Source of the DNA: Pelomonas sp051857475
GTDB lineage: Bacteria > Pseudomonadota > Gammaproteobacteria > Burkholderiales > Burkholderiaceae_C
Direction of reading: 5' to 3'
DNA: 64,000 bases
NCBI RefSeq assembly: GCF_051857475.1
Contig: NZ_JBPZGZ010000001.1
Location: 124,001-188,000 of the forward strand
Part shown: positions 46,006 to 55,760 of the stretch, one piece after another
Position numbering within the stretch: the stretch's first letter is position 1
Layout of the letters: every line of letters begins with the position of its first letter
The notes under the pieces: generated by a model
The model's input: only the letters and a program-made list of their open reading frames with translations
The model's database searches: none
What the model was told of the DNA's origin: nothing
Position numbers and translations under genes: made by a program

Positions 46006-47199
46006 TTGAAGATCCTCTACCTCGTCCACCGCCTGCCTTACCCGCCCAACAAGGGTGACAAGGTGCGCTCCTACCATCTGCTCAAGCATCTGGCGGCGCG
46101 GCACGAGGTGCATCTGGGCACCTTCATCGACGACCCCGATGACGAGCAGCACCTGCCGCGCGTGCAGGCCCTGTGCAAGAGCATGCACGCAGCGCGCCTG
46201 AGCCCGCGCTCGGCCAAGCTGCTCAGCCTGCGCGGCCTGCTGAGCGGCGAGGCCCTGAGCCTGCCCTATTACCGCGACGCCGGCCTGCAGGCCTGGGTGG
46301 AAGAGACTGCCCGCCGGGTGGGCTTTGACGCCGTCGTCGTCTTCAGCGGCGTCATGGCCCAGTACACCGGCGGCCTGAAGCACGTGAAGACGCTGGTGGA
46401 CTTCGTCGACGTGGACTCCGCCAAATGGCGCGACTACGCGCCCGAGCACGCCTGGCCCATGTCCTGGCTCTACCGGCGCGAGTTCGCCAAGCTGCTGGGC
46501 TTCGAGCAGCGCGTGGCCGATGCCGCCGCCTGCAGCTTCTTCGTCACCGACAACGAGGTGGCGCTGTTCCGCGAGCTGAGCCCCGGCCACCAACTGCGCC
46601 TGGCGGCCCTGGGCAATGGCGTCGATGCCGATTTCTTCACGCCCGACGCGAGCCGCGCCAGCCCGTTCACGAAGGATGAGCTGCCGCTGGTGTTCACTGG
46701 CGCCATGGACTACTGGCCCAATGTCGACGCCGTGACCTGGTTTGCCAACGACATCCTGCCGGCGCTGCGCGAGCGCTTCCCGACGCTGCGCTTCCACATC
46801 GTCGGTCGCGCCCCGACACCGGCCGTGCAGGCCCTGGCCAGCGACGCCGTCAACGTGACCGGCACCGTGCCCGACGTGCGCCCCTATCTGCAGCATGCGG
46901 CGGCCGTCGTCGCGCCGCTGCGCCTGGCGCGCGGCATCCAGAACAAGGTGCTGGAGGCCATGGCCATGGCCCGGCCCGTCGTGGCTGCCGGCACCTGTGT
47001 GCGCGCCATCACGGGCGAGGCCCAGGCCGGCCTGCTGGCGGCCGAGACCGAATCCGACTACGTCGAGCGCGTCAGCGCATTGCTGGCCGATGCGGCGTCC
47101 GCGAATGCGGCCGGCCGTGCGGCTCGCGACTTCGTGCTGGGCGCCTACAGCTGGGACGCCCATCTGTCCGGCCTGGACCGCCATCTGGAGACCGCGTGA
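46006..47199 (+). CDS. XrtA/PEP-CTERM system glycosyltransferase (TIGR03087 type)
   Basis: 397 aa. I place the start at TTG 46006, because GAGGA lies five bases upstream and the protein then begins like its relatives (KILYLVHRLPYPPNKGDKVRS); the longer upstream frame overlaps the FemAB gene and is spurious. GT-B fold: N-terminal acceptor domain to about 200, C-terminal GT4-like donor domain with FTGAMDYWPN and the APLRLARGIQNKVLEAMAM nucleotide-sugar site. Adds a sugar to the lipid-linked repeat unit. Overlaps xrtA by GTGA. Confidence 0.9.
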   Translation: MKILYLVHRLPYPPNKGDKVRSYHLLKHLAARHEVHLGTFIDDPDDEQHLPRVQALCKSMHAARLSPRSAKLLSLRGLLSGEALSLPYYRDAGLQAWVEETARRVGFDAVVVFSGVMAQYTGGLKHVKTLVDFVDVDSAKWRDYAPEHAWPMSWLYRREFAKLLGFEQRVADAAACSFFVTDNEVALFRELSPGHQLRLAALGNGVDADFFTPDASRASPFTKDELPLVFTGAMDYWPNVDAVTWFANDILPALRERFPTLRFHIVGRAPTPAVQALASDAVNVTGTVPDVRPYLQHAAAVVAPLRLARGIQNKVLEAMAMARPVVAAGTCVRAITGEAQAGLLAAETESDYVERVSALLADAASANAAGRAARDFVLGAYSWDAHLSGLDRHLETA

Positions 47200-48755
47200 T
47201 CAACCTGCCCAAGCCCTGGCGGCTGCCCCTGCTTGGCCTGGCGCTGGCCTGGGGCCTGCTCGCCTTCCTGTATTTCGCGACCGGCGCGGCCATGATCGGC
47301 ATCTGGAACCGCTCCGAGACCTTTGCCCATGCCTGGGTGGTGCCGCCCATCTCGGCCTGGCTGGTCTGGCGACTGCGCGCCGAGCTGGCCTCCTTCACGC
47401 CGCGCCCGTCGCCGCTGTGGCTGCTGGCCCTGCCGCCCATCGGTTTCCTGTGGCTGGCCGGCGACCTGGCTTCCGCCAACGCGGCCACGCAGTTTGCGCT
47501 GCTCGGCATGGGCGTCGTGCTGGTGCCGTTGCTGCTCGGCAGCGAGGTCGCCGGGCGCATCGCCTTCCCGCTCGGCTTCCTGTTCTTCGCCGTGCCCTTT
47601 GGTGATTTCCTGACGCCCTGGCTGATCGACCGCACGGCCGACTTCACCGTGGTCGCGCTGCGAGGCACCGGCATCCCGGTGTTCCGTGAAGGCAATCAGT
47701 TCATCATTCCGACCGGCTCGTGGTCGGTCGTGCAGGCCTGCAGCGGCATCCGCTACCTGATGGCCTCCCTGATGGTGGGCACGTTGTTCGCCTACCTGAA
47801 CTACCGCTCGAACAAAAAACGCTGGACCTTCGTCGGTGTGGCCATCGTCACGCCGCTGATCGCCAACTGGCTGCGCGCCTACATGATCGTCATGCTGGGA
47901 CATCTGTCCGGCAACAAGCTCGCTGTCGGCGTCGACCACATCATCTACGGCTGGGTCTTCTTCGGCATCATCATGCTGGCCATGTTCATGATCGGGGCGC
48001 GCTGGACCGACCCGGATCCCGAGCCCGTCATGGCCTCGGCCGAAAACGCAGCGCGCGCCCAGCCCTTCAACCGCTTCGCCGCCGCCCTGGTCGCCGCCCT
48101 GGCTTTCGTGGCCCTGCCCACCGGTGTGCGCGCCCAGCTGGCCCTGGCCGGCGCCCATGGGCAGCCATCGTTGGCGGCGCCGGCCTTGCCCGGCCTGATC
48201 TGGGTCGCCGAGGCGCCCAACAGCTGGAAGCCCCATTTCGTGAACCCGGCGGCGACGCTGCAGGGCCGCTTCGAGTCCGCCACGGGCGGCGCGCCGGTGG
48301 GCTTGTACGTCGGCTACTACCGTGACCAGCGCTACGGTCGGCAGCTGGTGACTTCGGTCAACGAACTCGTCAATTCCGAGGCACAGAGCGAATGGGCGGT
48401 CACGGCCGCGGGTCAGGACAGCGTCGACGCGCTGACCTGGCGGACCGCCGAGCTGCGCGGCCAGGCCCTGGGCGAGGTCACGGGCGGTGGCCAGTCGGCG
48501 CCGCGGGTGCGTGCCTGGTACCTCTATTGGATCAACGGCCGGCCCTTTGTCAGCGACTGGCAGGCCAAGCTCTATGGCGCCTGGCAGACCCTGCTGGGCC
48601 ATGGCGACGATGCCGCCGTCGTCATCCTCTACGCCGACAAGACCGCCGTCGGCGACGACGACGGCTTGCTGCGCGACTTTGTTCACAAGCATTGGGCCGC
48701 CCTCGACACCGCTTTGCGGGACGTCCAGGCTAGGGATGTCACGCACAAGCGGTGA
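47196..48755 (+). CDS. xrtA: Exosortase A fused to EpsI domain
   Basis: 519 aa with a GTG start. About eight membrane helices carry the exosortase triad: Cys182 in QACSGIRYL, Arg227 in NWLRAYM and His248 in GVDHIIYG. Exosortase A cleaves PEP-CTERM tags and probably transfers the protein to a carrier or the glycan, by analogy with archaeosortase and sortase. The periplasmic C-terminus (about 315-519: WKPHFVNPAATLQGRF, YYRDQRYGRQLVTS, WYLYWINGRPF) is the EpsI domain, fused as is usual for XrtA. Substrates in this window are the two PEP-CTERM proteins. Confidence 0.95.
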   Translation: MINLPKPWRLPLLGLALAWGLLAFLYFATGAAMIGIWNRSETFAHAWVVPPISAWLVWRLRAELASFTPRPSPLWLLALPPIGFLWLAGDLASANAATQFALLGMGVVLVPLLLGSEVAGRIAFPLGFLFFAVPFGDFLTPWLIDRTADFTVVALRGTGIPVFREGNQFIIPTGSWSVVQACSGIRYLMASLMVGTLFAYLNYRSNKKRWTFVGVAIVTPLIANWLRAYMIVMLGHLSGNKLAVGVDHIIYGWVFFGIIMLAMFMIGARWTDPDPEPVMASAENAARAQPFNRFAAALVAALAFVALPTGVRAQLALAGAHGQPSLAAPALPGLIWVAEAPNSWKPHFVNPAATLQGRFESATGGAPVGLYVGYYRDQRYGRQLVTSVNELVNSEAQSEWAVTAAGQDSVDALTWRTAELRGQALGEVTGGGQSAPRVRAWYLYWINGRPFVSDWQAKLYGAWQTLLGHGDDAAVVILYADKTAVGDDDGLLRDFVHKHWAALDTALRDVQARDVTHKR

Positions 48756-48798
48756 CAATCACGCGCCTCCAAAAGATCACAGCAACGAGAACCTATCC

Positions 48799-50079
<1,281 letters not shown>

Positions 50080-50086
50080 GGATGGA

Positions 50087-50160
50087 GCCCCCACGCGTGC
50101 TTCGCACGCTGCCCCCCGAGGGGGCGCGTCAGCGCCTACGGGCGGCCGGGCGGCGCTGAC
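50087..50160 (+). repeat. REP-like hairpin element before glycosyltransferase gene
   Basis: Two hairpins in the gap after the dehydrogenase: GCGTGC-TTC-GCACGC (50095-50109), and a 9-bp stem GTCAGCGCC (50128-50136) with GGCGCTGAC (50152-50160), separated by GCCCCCCGAGGGGGC. C/G-block-plus-hairpin elements of this kind recur between genes in Burkholderiales. The second stem ends two bases before the next gene's GTG and could mask its ribosome site. Confidence 0.6.
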
Positions 50161-50162
50161 CT

Positions 50163-51302
50163 GTGCCAGCTGATCTGCGGCCCCTGGTCGTTCACCTGCT
50201 GAACCGCTTCGACACCGGCGGGCTGGAAAACGGTGTCGTCAACGTCATCAACAACACGCCCCAGTTCCGCCACGCCGTGGTGGCGGTGACTGAGATCACC
50301 GCCTTCAAGGACCGCGTGACGGCGCCGGGCACGCAGTTCATCGCGCTGCGCAAGCCGCCGGGCCAGGGCTTCTGGATCTACCCCAAGGTCTACCGCCTGC
50401 TGCGGGAGCTGCGCCCCGCGGTGCTGCACACGCGCAATATCGGCGCCATGGAGTTCCAGTGGCCCGCCTGGGTGGCGCGGGTGCCCCTGCGCATCCACAG
50501 CGAACATGGCTGGGACATGGACGACCTGGGTGGTGTCAGCCGTCGCAACCAGCTGATCCGGCGCGTGTATGGCACGCCCGCCCACCGCTTCGTGGCGCTG
50601 TCGCGCGCTATCGAGACCTATCTGGCCGGACCGGTCGGCTTCCCCGCGCAGCGCGTCCAACGCATCTGCAATGGCGTGGACACGAAGCGGTTCGCGCCCG
50701 TGACCACGGTGCCTGAGGCCTGGCCCTTCCACCGCGGCGAGCATCTCGTCATCGGCGCCGTGGGCCGCATGCAGACCGTCAAGGACCCGCTGAACCTGGT
50801 CGAGGCCTTCCTGCGCCTGCGCGACCTCTGCCCGGCGGCCTGGCCGCGGCTGAGGCTGGCCATGCTGGGCGGCGGCCCGCTGCTGGAGAAGGCGCGCGAG
50901 CGCCTGGCCCAGGCCGGTGCCGCGGACCAGGCCTGGCTGCCGGGTGACCGCAGCGATGTCGCGGCCTTGCTGCCCCAGGTCGACATCTTTGCGCTGCCGT
51001 CCCAGGCCGAGGGCATCAGCAATACCCTGCTGGAGGCCATGGCCTGCGGCTGTGCGCCGGTTGCCACCGACGTGGGCGGCAACTCGGAGCTGGTGCAGGA
51101 CGGGGTCAACGGCCTGCTGGTGCCGGCCACCGATGCCGCAGCGCTGGCGGCTGCGCTGGCCCGCCTCGTCGACGACGCGGCGCTGCGTGAGCGGCTGGCC
51201 GCGGCCTCGCTGCGCCGGGCTCGCGCCGAGTTCAGCCTGGAGGGCATGCTGGCCGCCTATGGGCAACTCTATGCCGGCGCGCCCCCTCGGCCGGGGGGGT
51301 AG
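50163..51302 (+). CDS. XrtA/PEP-CTERM system glycosyltransferase (TIGR03088 type)
   Basis: 379 aa GT4 enzyme with a GTG start. VVHLLNRFDTGGLENGVVN at the N-terminus is the family hallmark. The donor domain has VGRMQTVKDPLNLVEAF, ALPSQAEGISNTLLEAMACG and the EGxSNxxLE-type nucleotide-sugar site. Adds a sugar during repeat-unit assembly. No ribosome site is visible, since the start follows a 9-bp hairpin. A 116-bp gap with two small hairpins follows before the amidotransferase gene. Confidence 0.9.
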   Translation: MPADLRPLVVHLLNRFDTGGLENGVVNVINNTPQFRHAVVAVTEITAFKDRVTAPGTQFIALRKPPGQGFWIYPKVYRLLRELRPAVLHTRNIGAMEFQWPAWVARVPLRIHSEHGWDMDDLGGVSRRNQLIRRVYGTPAHRFVALSRAIETYLAGPVGFPAQRVQRICNGVDTKRFAPVTTVPEAWPFHRGEHLVIGAVGRMQTVKDPLNLVEAFLRLRDLCPAAWPRLRLAMLGGGPLLEKARERLAQAGAADQAWLPGDRSDVAALLPQVDIFALPSQAEGISNTLLEAMACGCAPVATDVGGNSELVQDGVNGLLVPATDAAALAAALARLVDDAALRERLAAASLRRARAEFSLEGMLAAYGQLYAGAPPRPGG

Positions 51303-51418
51303 GCGTGCCTCACGTCACGCCTTGCGGCGTCGAAGGCGGGTGGAGCGGCCAAGCTCGGTAAGAATCCGCCTTTAGCCGCGCGCGTGCGCGGCGCCATCTT
51401 CAATGGGCTGAACTTTTC

Positions 51419-53356
51419 ATGTGCGGCATCACCGGTTTGTTCGACACCCGCGGCCAACGCCTCCCCGAGCGCCAGCGGCTGCACCGGATGAACGAATCCC
51501 AGCACCACCGCGGCCCCGATGAGGGCGAGCTGCACATCGAGCCCGGCCTGGGCCTGGGTCACCGCCGCCTGTCCGTCATCGACATCGCGACCGGCCAGCA
51601 GCCCATCTTCAACGACGACCGCAGCGTCGCCCTGGTCTTCAACGGCGAGATCTACAACTACCAGGAGCTGACGGCTCAGCTGACCGCCCTGGGCCATCGT
51701 TTCCGCACCAAGAGCGACACCGAGACCATCGTGCGCGCCTGGGAGCAATGGGGCGAGGACTGCGTGCTGCATCTGCGCGGCATGTTCGCCTTCGCCCTGC
51801 ACGACCGCCGCCGCGACTGCCTCTTCATGGCCCGCGACCGCCTGGGCGTCAAGCCCATGCATTACGCGCTGCTGGACGACGGCTGGCTGCTGTTCGGCTC
51901 CGAGCTGAAGAGCCTGCTGGCCCACGGCGGCATGCCGCGCGACATGGACCCGCAGGCGATCGAGGAGTATTTTTCGCTGGGCTACACGGCCGACCCGCGC
52001 ACCGTCTTCAAGGCCGCGCGCAAGCTGGAGCCTGGCCACCGTGTGCTGTGGAAGCGCGGCGAGAGCCCGCGGCAGCCCCAGGCCTACTGGGACGTGCGCT
52101 TCACGCTGGACAACCCCATCTCGCAGGCCGATGCCGAGCAGGAGCTGCGCGAACGCCTGCGCGAGGCCGTGCAGCTGCGGCTGAAGGCGGAGGTGCCGCT
52201 GGGCGCCTTCCTCAGCGGCGGCGTCGACTCCAGCGCCGTCGTGGCCGTCATGGCCGGCCTGCAGGGCGACATGCCGGTCAACACCTGCTCCATGGGCTTC
52301 GACGACCCGAAGTTCAACGAGGTCGAGTTCGCGCAGATGGTGGCCGACCGCTACCGCACCAACCATCGCGTGCAGACGGTGGCCAGCGACGACTTCGACC
52401 TCATCGACACGCTGGCCCGGCTTTACGACGAGCCCTATGCCGACAGCTCCGCCATCCCGACCTACCGCGTCAGCCAGCTGGCGCGCCAGCATGTCACCGT
52501 GGCCCTGAGCGGCGACGGCGGCGACGAGAGCTTCGGCGGCTACCGCCGCTATCGCCTGCACATGATGGAAGAGCGCCTGCGCGCCTCCATGCCGCATGGC
52601 CTGCGCAAGCCGCTGTTCGGCACGCTGGGCAGCCTCTATCCCAAGATGGACTGGGCACCGCGCTTCGTGCGCGCCAAGACCACCTTCGAAGGCCTGGCGC
52701 GCACCAGCGTGCAGGCCTATTTCCATTCCATGTCCATCATGCGCGGGCCGATGCGCTCGGCGCTGTTCTCGTCCAAGCTGAAGAGCGAGCTGGCCGGCTA
52801 CGACGCCTTCTCGGTCTTCGAGCGCCATGCCGCCAACGCCCAGACCGAAGACCCGCTGGCCCTGATCCAGTACCTGGACACCAAGACCTACCTGGTCGGC
52901 GACATCAACACCAAGGTCGACCGCGCTTCCATGGCCCACAGCCTGGAGGTGCGCGAGCCGCTGATGGACCACAAGCTGGTGGAATGGCTGGCCACGCTGC
53001 CGTCGCACCTGAAGCTGCGCGACGGCGAAGGCAAATTCCTGTTCAAGAAGGCGATGGAGCCCTTGCTGCCCAACGATGTGCTGTACCGCCCCAAGATGGG
53101 CTTTGCCGTGCCGCTGGCACGCTGGTTCCGCGGGCCGCTGCGCCAGCGCGTTCGCGAAGCCGTGCTGGGCGAGCGCCTGGCCGACACCGGCTGGTTCAAC
53201 CGCGACGAGTTGCAGCGCCTGGTGGACCGCCACCAGAACGGCCAGAGCGACTTCAGCGCGCCGCTGTGGACGCTGATGATGTTCGAGGCCTTCCTGCGCC
53301 AGGTGGTCGACGCGCCCGACTCCATCGGCCTGCCGGTGCCGGAGGCCGTGGCATGA
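51419..53356 (+). CDS. XrtA/PEP-CTERM system amidotransferase (asparagine-synthase type)
   Basis: 645 aa. It begins MCGITGLFDTRG, so Cys2 is the N-terminal nucleophile of a class II glutaminase domain (to about 210); the synthetase domain has the ATP loop FLSGGVDSSAVV and the SGDGGDESFGGYRRY region. Full length and with all key residues (TIGR03108 group). It probably amidates a uronic acid in the glycan, consistent with the dehydrogenase at 48799. Overlaps the next glycosyltransferase by ATGA. It contrasts with the second, Cys-less copy at 59171. Confidence 0.93.
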   Translation: MCGITGLFDTRGQRLPERQRLHRMNESQHHRGPDEGELHIEPGLGLGHRRLSVIDIATGQQPIFNDDRSVALVFNGEIYNYQELTAQLTALGHRFRTKSDTETIVRAWEQWGEDCVLHLRGMFAFALHDRRRDCLFMARDRLGVKPMHYALLDDGWLLFGSELKSLLAHGGMPRDMDPQAIEEYFSLGYTADPRTVFKAARKLEPGHRVLWKRGESPRQPQAYWDVRFTLDNPISQADAEQELRERLREAVQLRLKAEVPLGAFLSGGVDSSAVVAVMAGLQGDMPVNTCSMGFDDPKFNEVEFAQMVADRYRTNHRVQTVASDDFDLIDTLARLYDEPYADSSAIPTYRVSQLARQHVTVALSGDGGDESFGGYRRYRLHMMEERLRASMPHGLRKPLFGTLGSLYPKMDWAPRFVRAKTTFEGLARTSVQAYFHSMSIMRGPMRSALFSSKLKSELAGYDAFSVFERHAANAQTEDPLALIQYLDTKTYLVGDINTKVDRASMAHSLEVREPLMDHKLVEWLATLPSHLKLRDGEGKFLFKKAMEPLLPNDVLYRPKMGFAVPLARWFRGPLRQRVREAVLGERLADTGWFNRDELQRLVDRHQNGQSDFSAPLWTLMMFEAFLRQVVDAPDSIGLPVPEAVA

Positions 53357-54567
53357 GGGTGCTGCACGTCTTCGACCATTCCATCCCCCTGCATTCGGGC
53401 TACACCTTCCGCTCCCTGTCCCTGCTCAAGGGGCAGCGCGCATTGGGCTGGGAGACCTTCCACATCACCAGCCCCAAGCACAGCGCGGGCCTGGGCGACA
53501 AGGCCAACGGTGCCCTCGAGGACGACGTCGACGGCTGGCATTTCTTCCGCACGCCCGAGGCGCCCAAGGCGGCGCTGCCGGGCCTGGGCGAGTACCGGCT
53601 CATGCAGGCGCTGGAGCAGCGCCTGGAAGAAGTCGCGCGCCAGGTGAAGCCCAACCTCCTGCACGCCCATTCGCCGGTGCTGAATGCCTTGCCGGCGCTG
53701 CGCGTCGGCAAGCGCCTGGGCATCCCGGTCGTCTACGAGGTGCGCGCCTTCTGGGAAGACGCGGCCGTGGACCATGGCACCACCACCGAGGGCAGCGCGC
53801 GCTACCGCCTGACGCGCTGGATGGAGACGCGGGCCCTGCGCCGCGCCAGCCACGTGTTCACCATCTGCGAGGGCCTGCGGGGCGACATCGTGGCGCGCGG
53901 CATCCCGGCCGAGCGCGTCAGCGTCATTCCGAATGCCGTTGACATCGAGGCCTTCACGCCCGGCGGCCAGGCTGATCCGGTGCTGCAGGCGCAGCTCAGC
54001 GTGACGGGCTGCACCGTGCTCGGCTTCCTGGGCAGCTTCTACGCCTATGAGGGCCTGGACCTGCTGCTGGACGCGCTGCCGGCCATCCTGCAGCAGCGCC
54101 CCGACGTGCGCGTGCTGCTGGTCGGCGGCGGCCCGCAGGAAGCCGCGCTGAAGGCCCAGGCGGCCCGCCTGGGGGTGCAGGACAAGGTGATCTTCACCGG
54201 CCGCGTGCCGCATTCGGAAGTCACCCGCTACTACGACCTGGTGGACCTGCTCGTCTACCCCCGCCACGTCATGCGATTGACGGACCTGGTCACGCCGCTG
54301 AAGCCGCTGGAAGCCATGGCGCAGTCGCGCGTGATGCTGGCTTCGGACGTCGGCGGCCACCGCGAGCTGATCCGTGACGGCGACACCGGCCGGCTGTTCA
54401 AGGCCGGTTCCGCGTCGGCCCTGGCCGCCACGGCGCTGGACATGCTGGCCAAGCGCGATCAATGGCCGGCCATCGGCATCGCCGGCCGCCGCTTCGTCGA
54501 GACCGAGCGCAACTGGACGCGCTCGGTGTCCAACTACATCGAGCCCTTCACCCGGCTCGTGGGCTGA
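53353..54567 (+). CDS. Exosortase-A-associated glycosyltransferase (TIGR04063 type)
   Basis: 404 aa from the ATG overlapping the amidotransferase stop; the very long frame upstream is a shadow. MRVLHVFDHSIPLHSGYTFR is the family's N-terminus. GT4 donor domain with LGFLGSFYAYEGLDLLLDALP, VTPLKPLEAMAQSRVMLASDVGGHREL. Cytoplasmic face of the membrane; transfers a sugar to the repeat unit. Overlaps the next gene (TGATG). Confidence 0.92.
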   Translation: MRVLHVFDHSIPLHSGYTFRSLSLLKGQRALGWETFHITSPKHSAGLGDKANGALEDDVDGWHFFRTPEAPKAALPGLGEYRLMQALEQRLEEVARQVKPNLLHAHSPVLNALPALRVGKRLGIPVVYEVRAFWEDAAVDHGTTTEGSARYRLTRWMETRALRRASHVFTICEGLRGDIVARGIPAERVSVIPNAVDIEAFTPGGQADPVLQAQLSVTGCTVLGFLGSFYAYEGLDLLLDALPAILQQRPDVRVLLVGGGPQEAALKAQAARLGVQDKVIFTGRVPHSEVTRYYDLVDLLVYPRHVMRLTDLVTPLKPLEAMAQSRVMLASDVGGHRELIRDGDTGRLFKAGSASALAATALDMLAKRDQWPAIGIAGRRFVETERNWTRSVSNYIEPFTRLVG

Positions 54568-55760
54568 TGCGGCTGCTGACGTTCTCGTCGCTGTACCCCA
54601 GCAGCGCCCGGCCGCGGCATGGCCTGTTCGTCGCCGCGCGCTTGCAGGAGCTGCGCCGGCGCCACGGCTTCGACGCCCACGTCATCGCCCCCGTGCCCTG
54701 GTTTCCCTTCACGGCCGAGCGCTTCGGCGACTACGCCGCCTGGGCGCGCACACCCCCCCAGGAGGTCTGGCAGGGCCAGGACGTGCATCACCCGCGCTAT
54801 CTGATGCTGCCCAAGATCGGCATGGCCATGCAGCCCGACGCCATGGCGCGTGCGGCCATTGCCTGCATCGAGCGTGAAAACCTCAGCTTCGACCTGATCG
54901 ACGCGCACTACTTCTACCCCGATGGGGTGGCGGCTGCCGCGCTGTCGCGCCATTTCGGCAAGCCCCTGCTCATCACCGCCCGCGGCTCCGATCTGAACCT
55001 GATCGGCCAGAACGCCCGCGCTCGCGCCCGCATGCTGCAGGCCTGCGAGCAGGCGTCAGCCTGCGTCGGCGTCAGCCAGGCCCTGGTGGACATCCTGCGG
55101 GGCTGGGGTGTGCCGGCGAGCAAGCTGCATGTCATCCGCAACGGCGTCGACCTGGACCGCTTCGCACCGCTGTCGGTGCAGCAAGCGCGTGCAGGCCTGG
55201 GCCTGGACGACGCACCCCTGCTGCTCGCGGTGGGCAATCTGATCGAGTTGAAGGGCCATGCCTTGCTGATCGAGGCCCTGGCCTCGCTGGCGGCAAGCCA
55301 TCCGCAGTTGCAGCTGGCCATTGCCGGCGAGGGGCCGGAGCGGGCGGGTCTGGAAGCCCTGATCGCTCAGCATGGTCTCGTCGGCCGCGTGAAGCTGCTG
55401 GGCTCCATCGGCCACGCCGAACTCGCCCGCTGGTATGCCGCAGCCGATCTGTTCGTGCTGCCTTCCAGCCGGGAGGGGCTGCCCAATGTGCTGCTGGAAT
55501 CCCTGGCCTGCGGCACACCGGTGATCGCCACCGCCGTGGGCGGCATTCCGGAAGTGCTGGCTGAGGTGCCCGAGGCCGGCGAGCTGCTGCGTGAACGCAG
55601 CGTTCCCGCCATTGCCGAAGCTGTGCAGCGCTGGCTCGCCCGCGATGTCGATCGTGCCGCGGTGCGCCGCGCGGCCTCGGCCTATGCCTGGGACGCCAGT
55701 GCCGCAAGGCTGGCGCAGCTGATGCACGGCGTTGCAGCCGGGGAGTCCTGCCATGCGTGA
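54567..55760 (+). CDS. Glycosyltransferase family 4
   Basis: 397 aa from ATG 54567, where the previous stop overlaps. MRLLTFSSLYPSSARPRHGLF is a typical GT4 opening; ITARGSDLN, VGNLIELKGHALLIEALASL and LPSSREGLPNVLLESLACGTPVI give the two-domain GT-B fold and the donor-site EX7E motif. Adds a further sugar of the EPS repeat unit. The last 8 bases overlap the ligase gene. Confidence 0.9.
   Translation: MRLLTFSSLYPSSARPRHGLFVAARLQELRRRHGFDAHVIAPVPWFPFTAERFGDYAAWARTPPQEVWQGQDVHHPRYLMLPKIGMAMQPDAMARAAIACIERENLSFDLIDAHYFYPDGVAAAALSRHFGKPLLITARGSDLNLIGQNARARARMLQACEQASACVGVSQALVDILRGWGVPASKLHVIRNGVDLDRFAPLSVQQARAGLGLDDAPLLLAVGNLIELKGHALLIEALASLAASHPQLQLAIAGEGPERAGLEALIAQHGLVGRVKLLGSIGHAELARWYAAADLFVLPSSREGLPNVLLESLACGTPVIATAVGGIPEVLAEVPEAGELLRERSVPAIAEAVQRWLARDVDRAAVRRAASAYAWDASAARLAQLMHGVAAGESCHA

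Noticed and set aside
51303..51418. Third copy of the structured element between the TIGR03088-type glycosyltransferase and the amidotransferase
   Set aside because: It has hairpins (around 51316-51329 and 51375-51392) but none of the shared blocks of copies A and B.
51748..54567. A 939-residue reading frame joining the amidotransferase region to the glycosyltransferase
   Set aside because: The first half is an out-of-frame shadow of the amidotransferase gene (Arg/Ala/Gly-rich). Only the part from 53353 is real.
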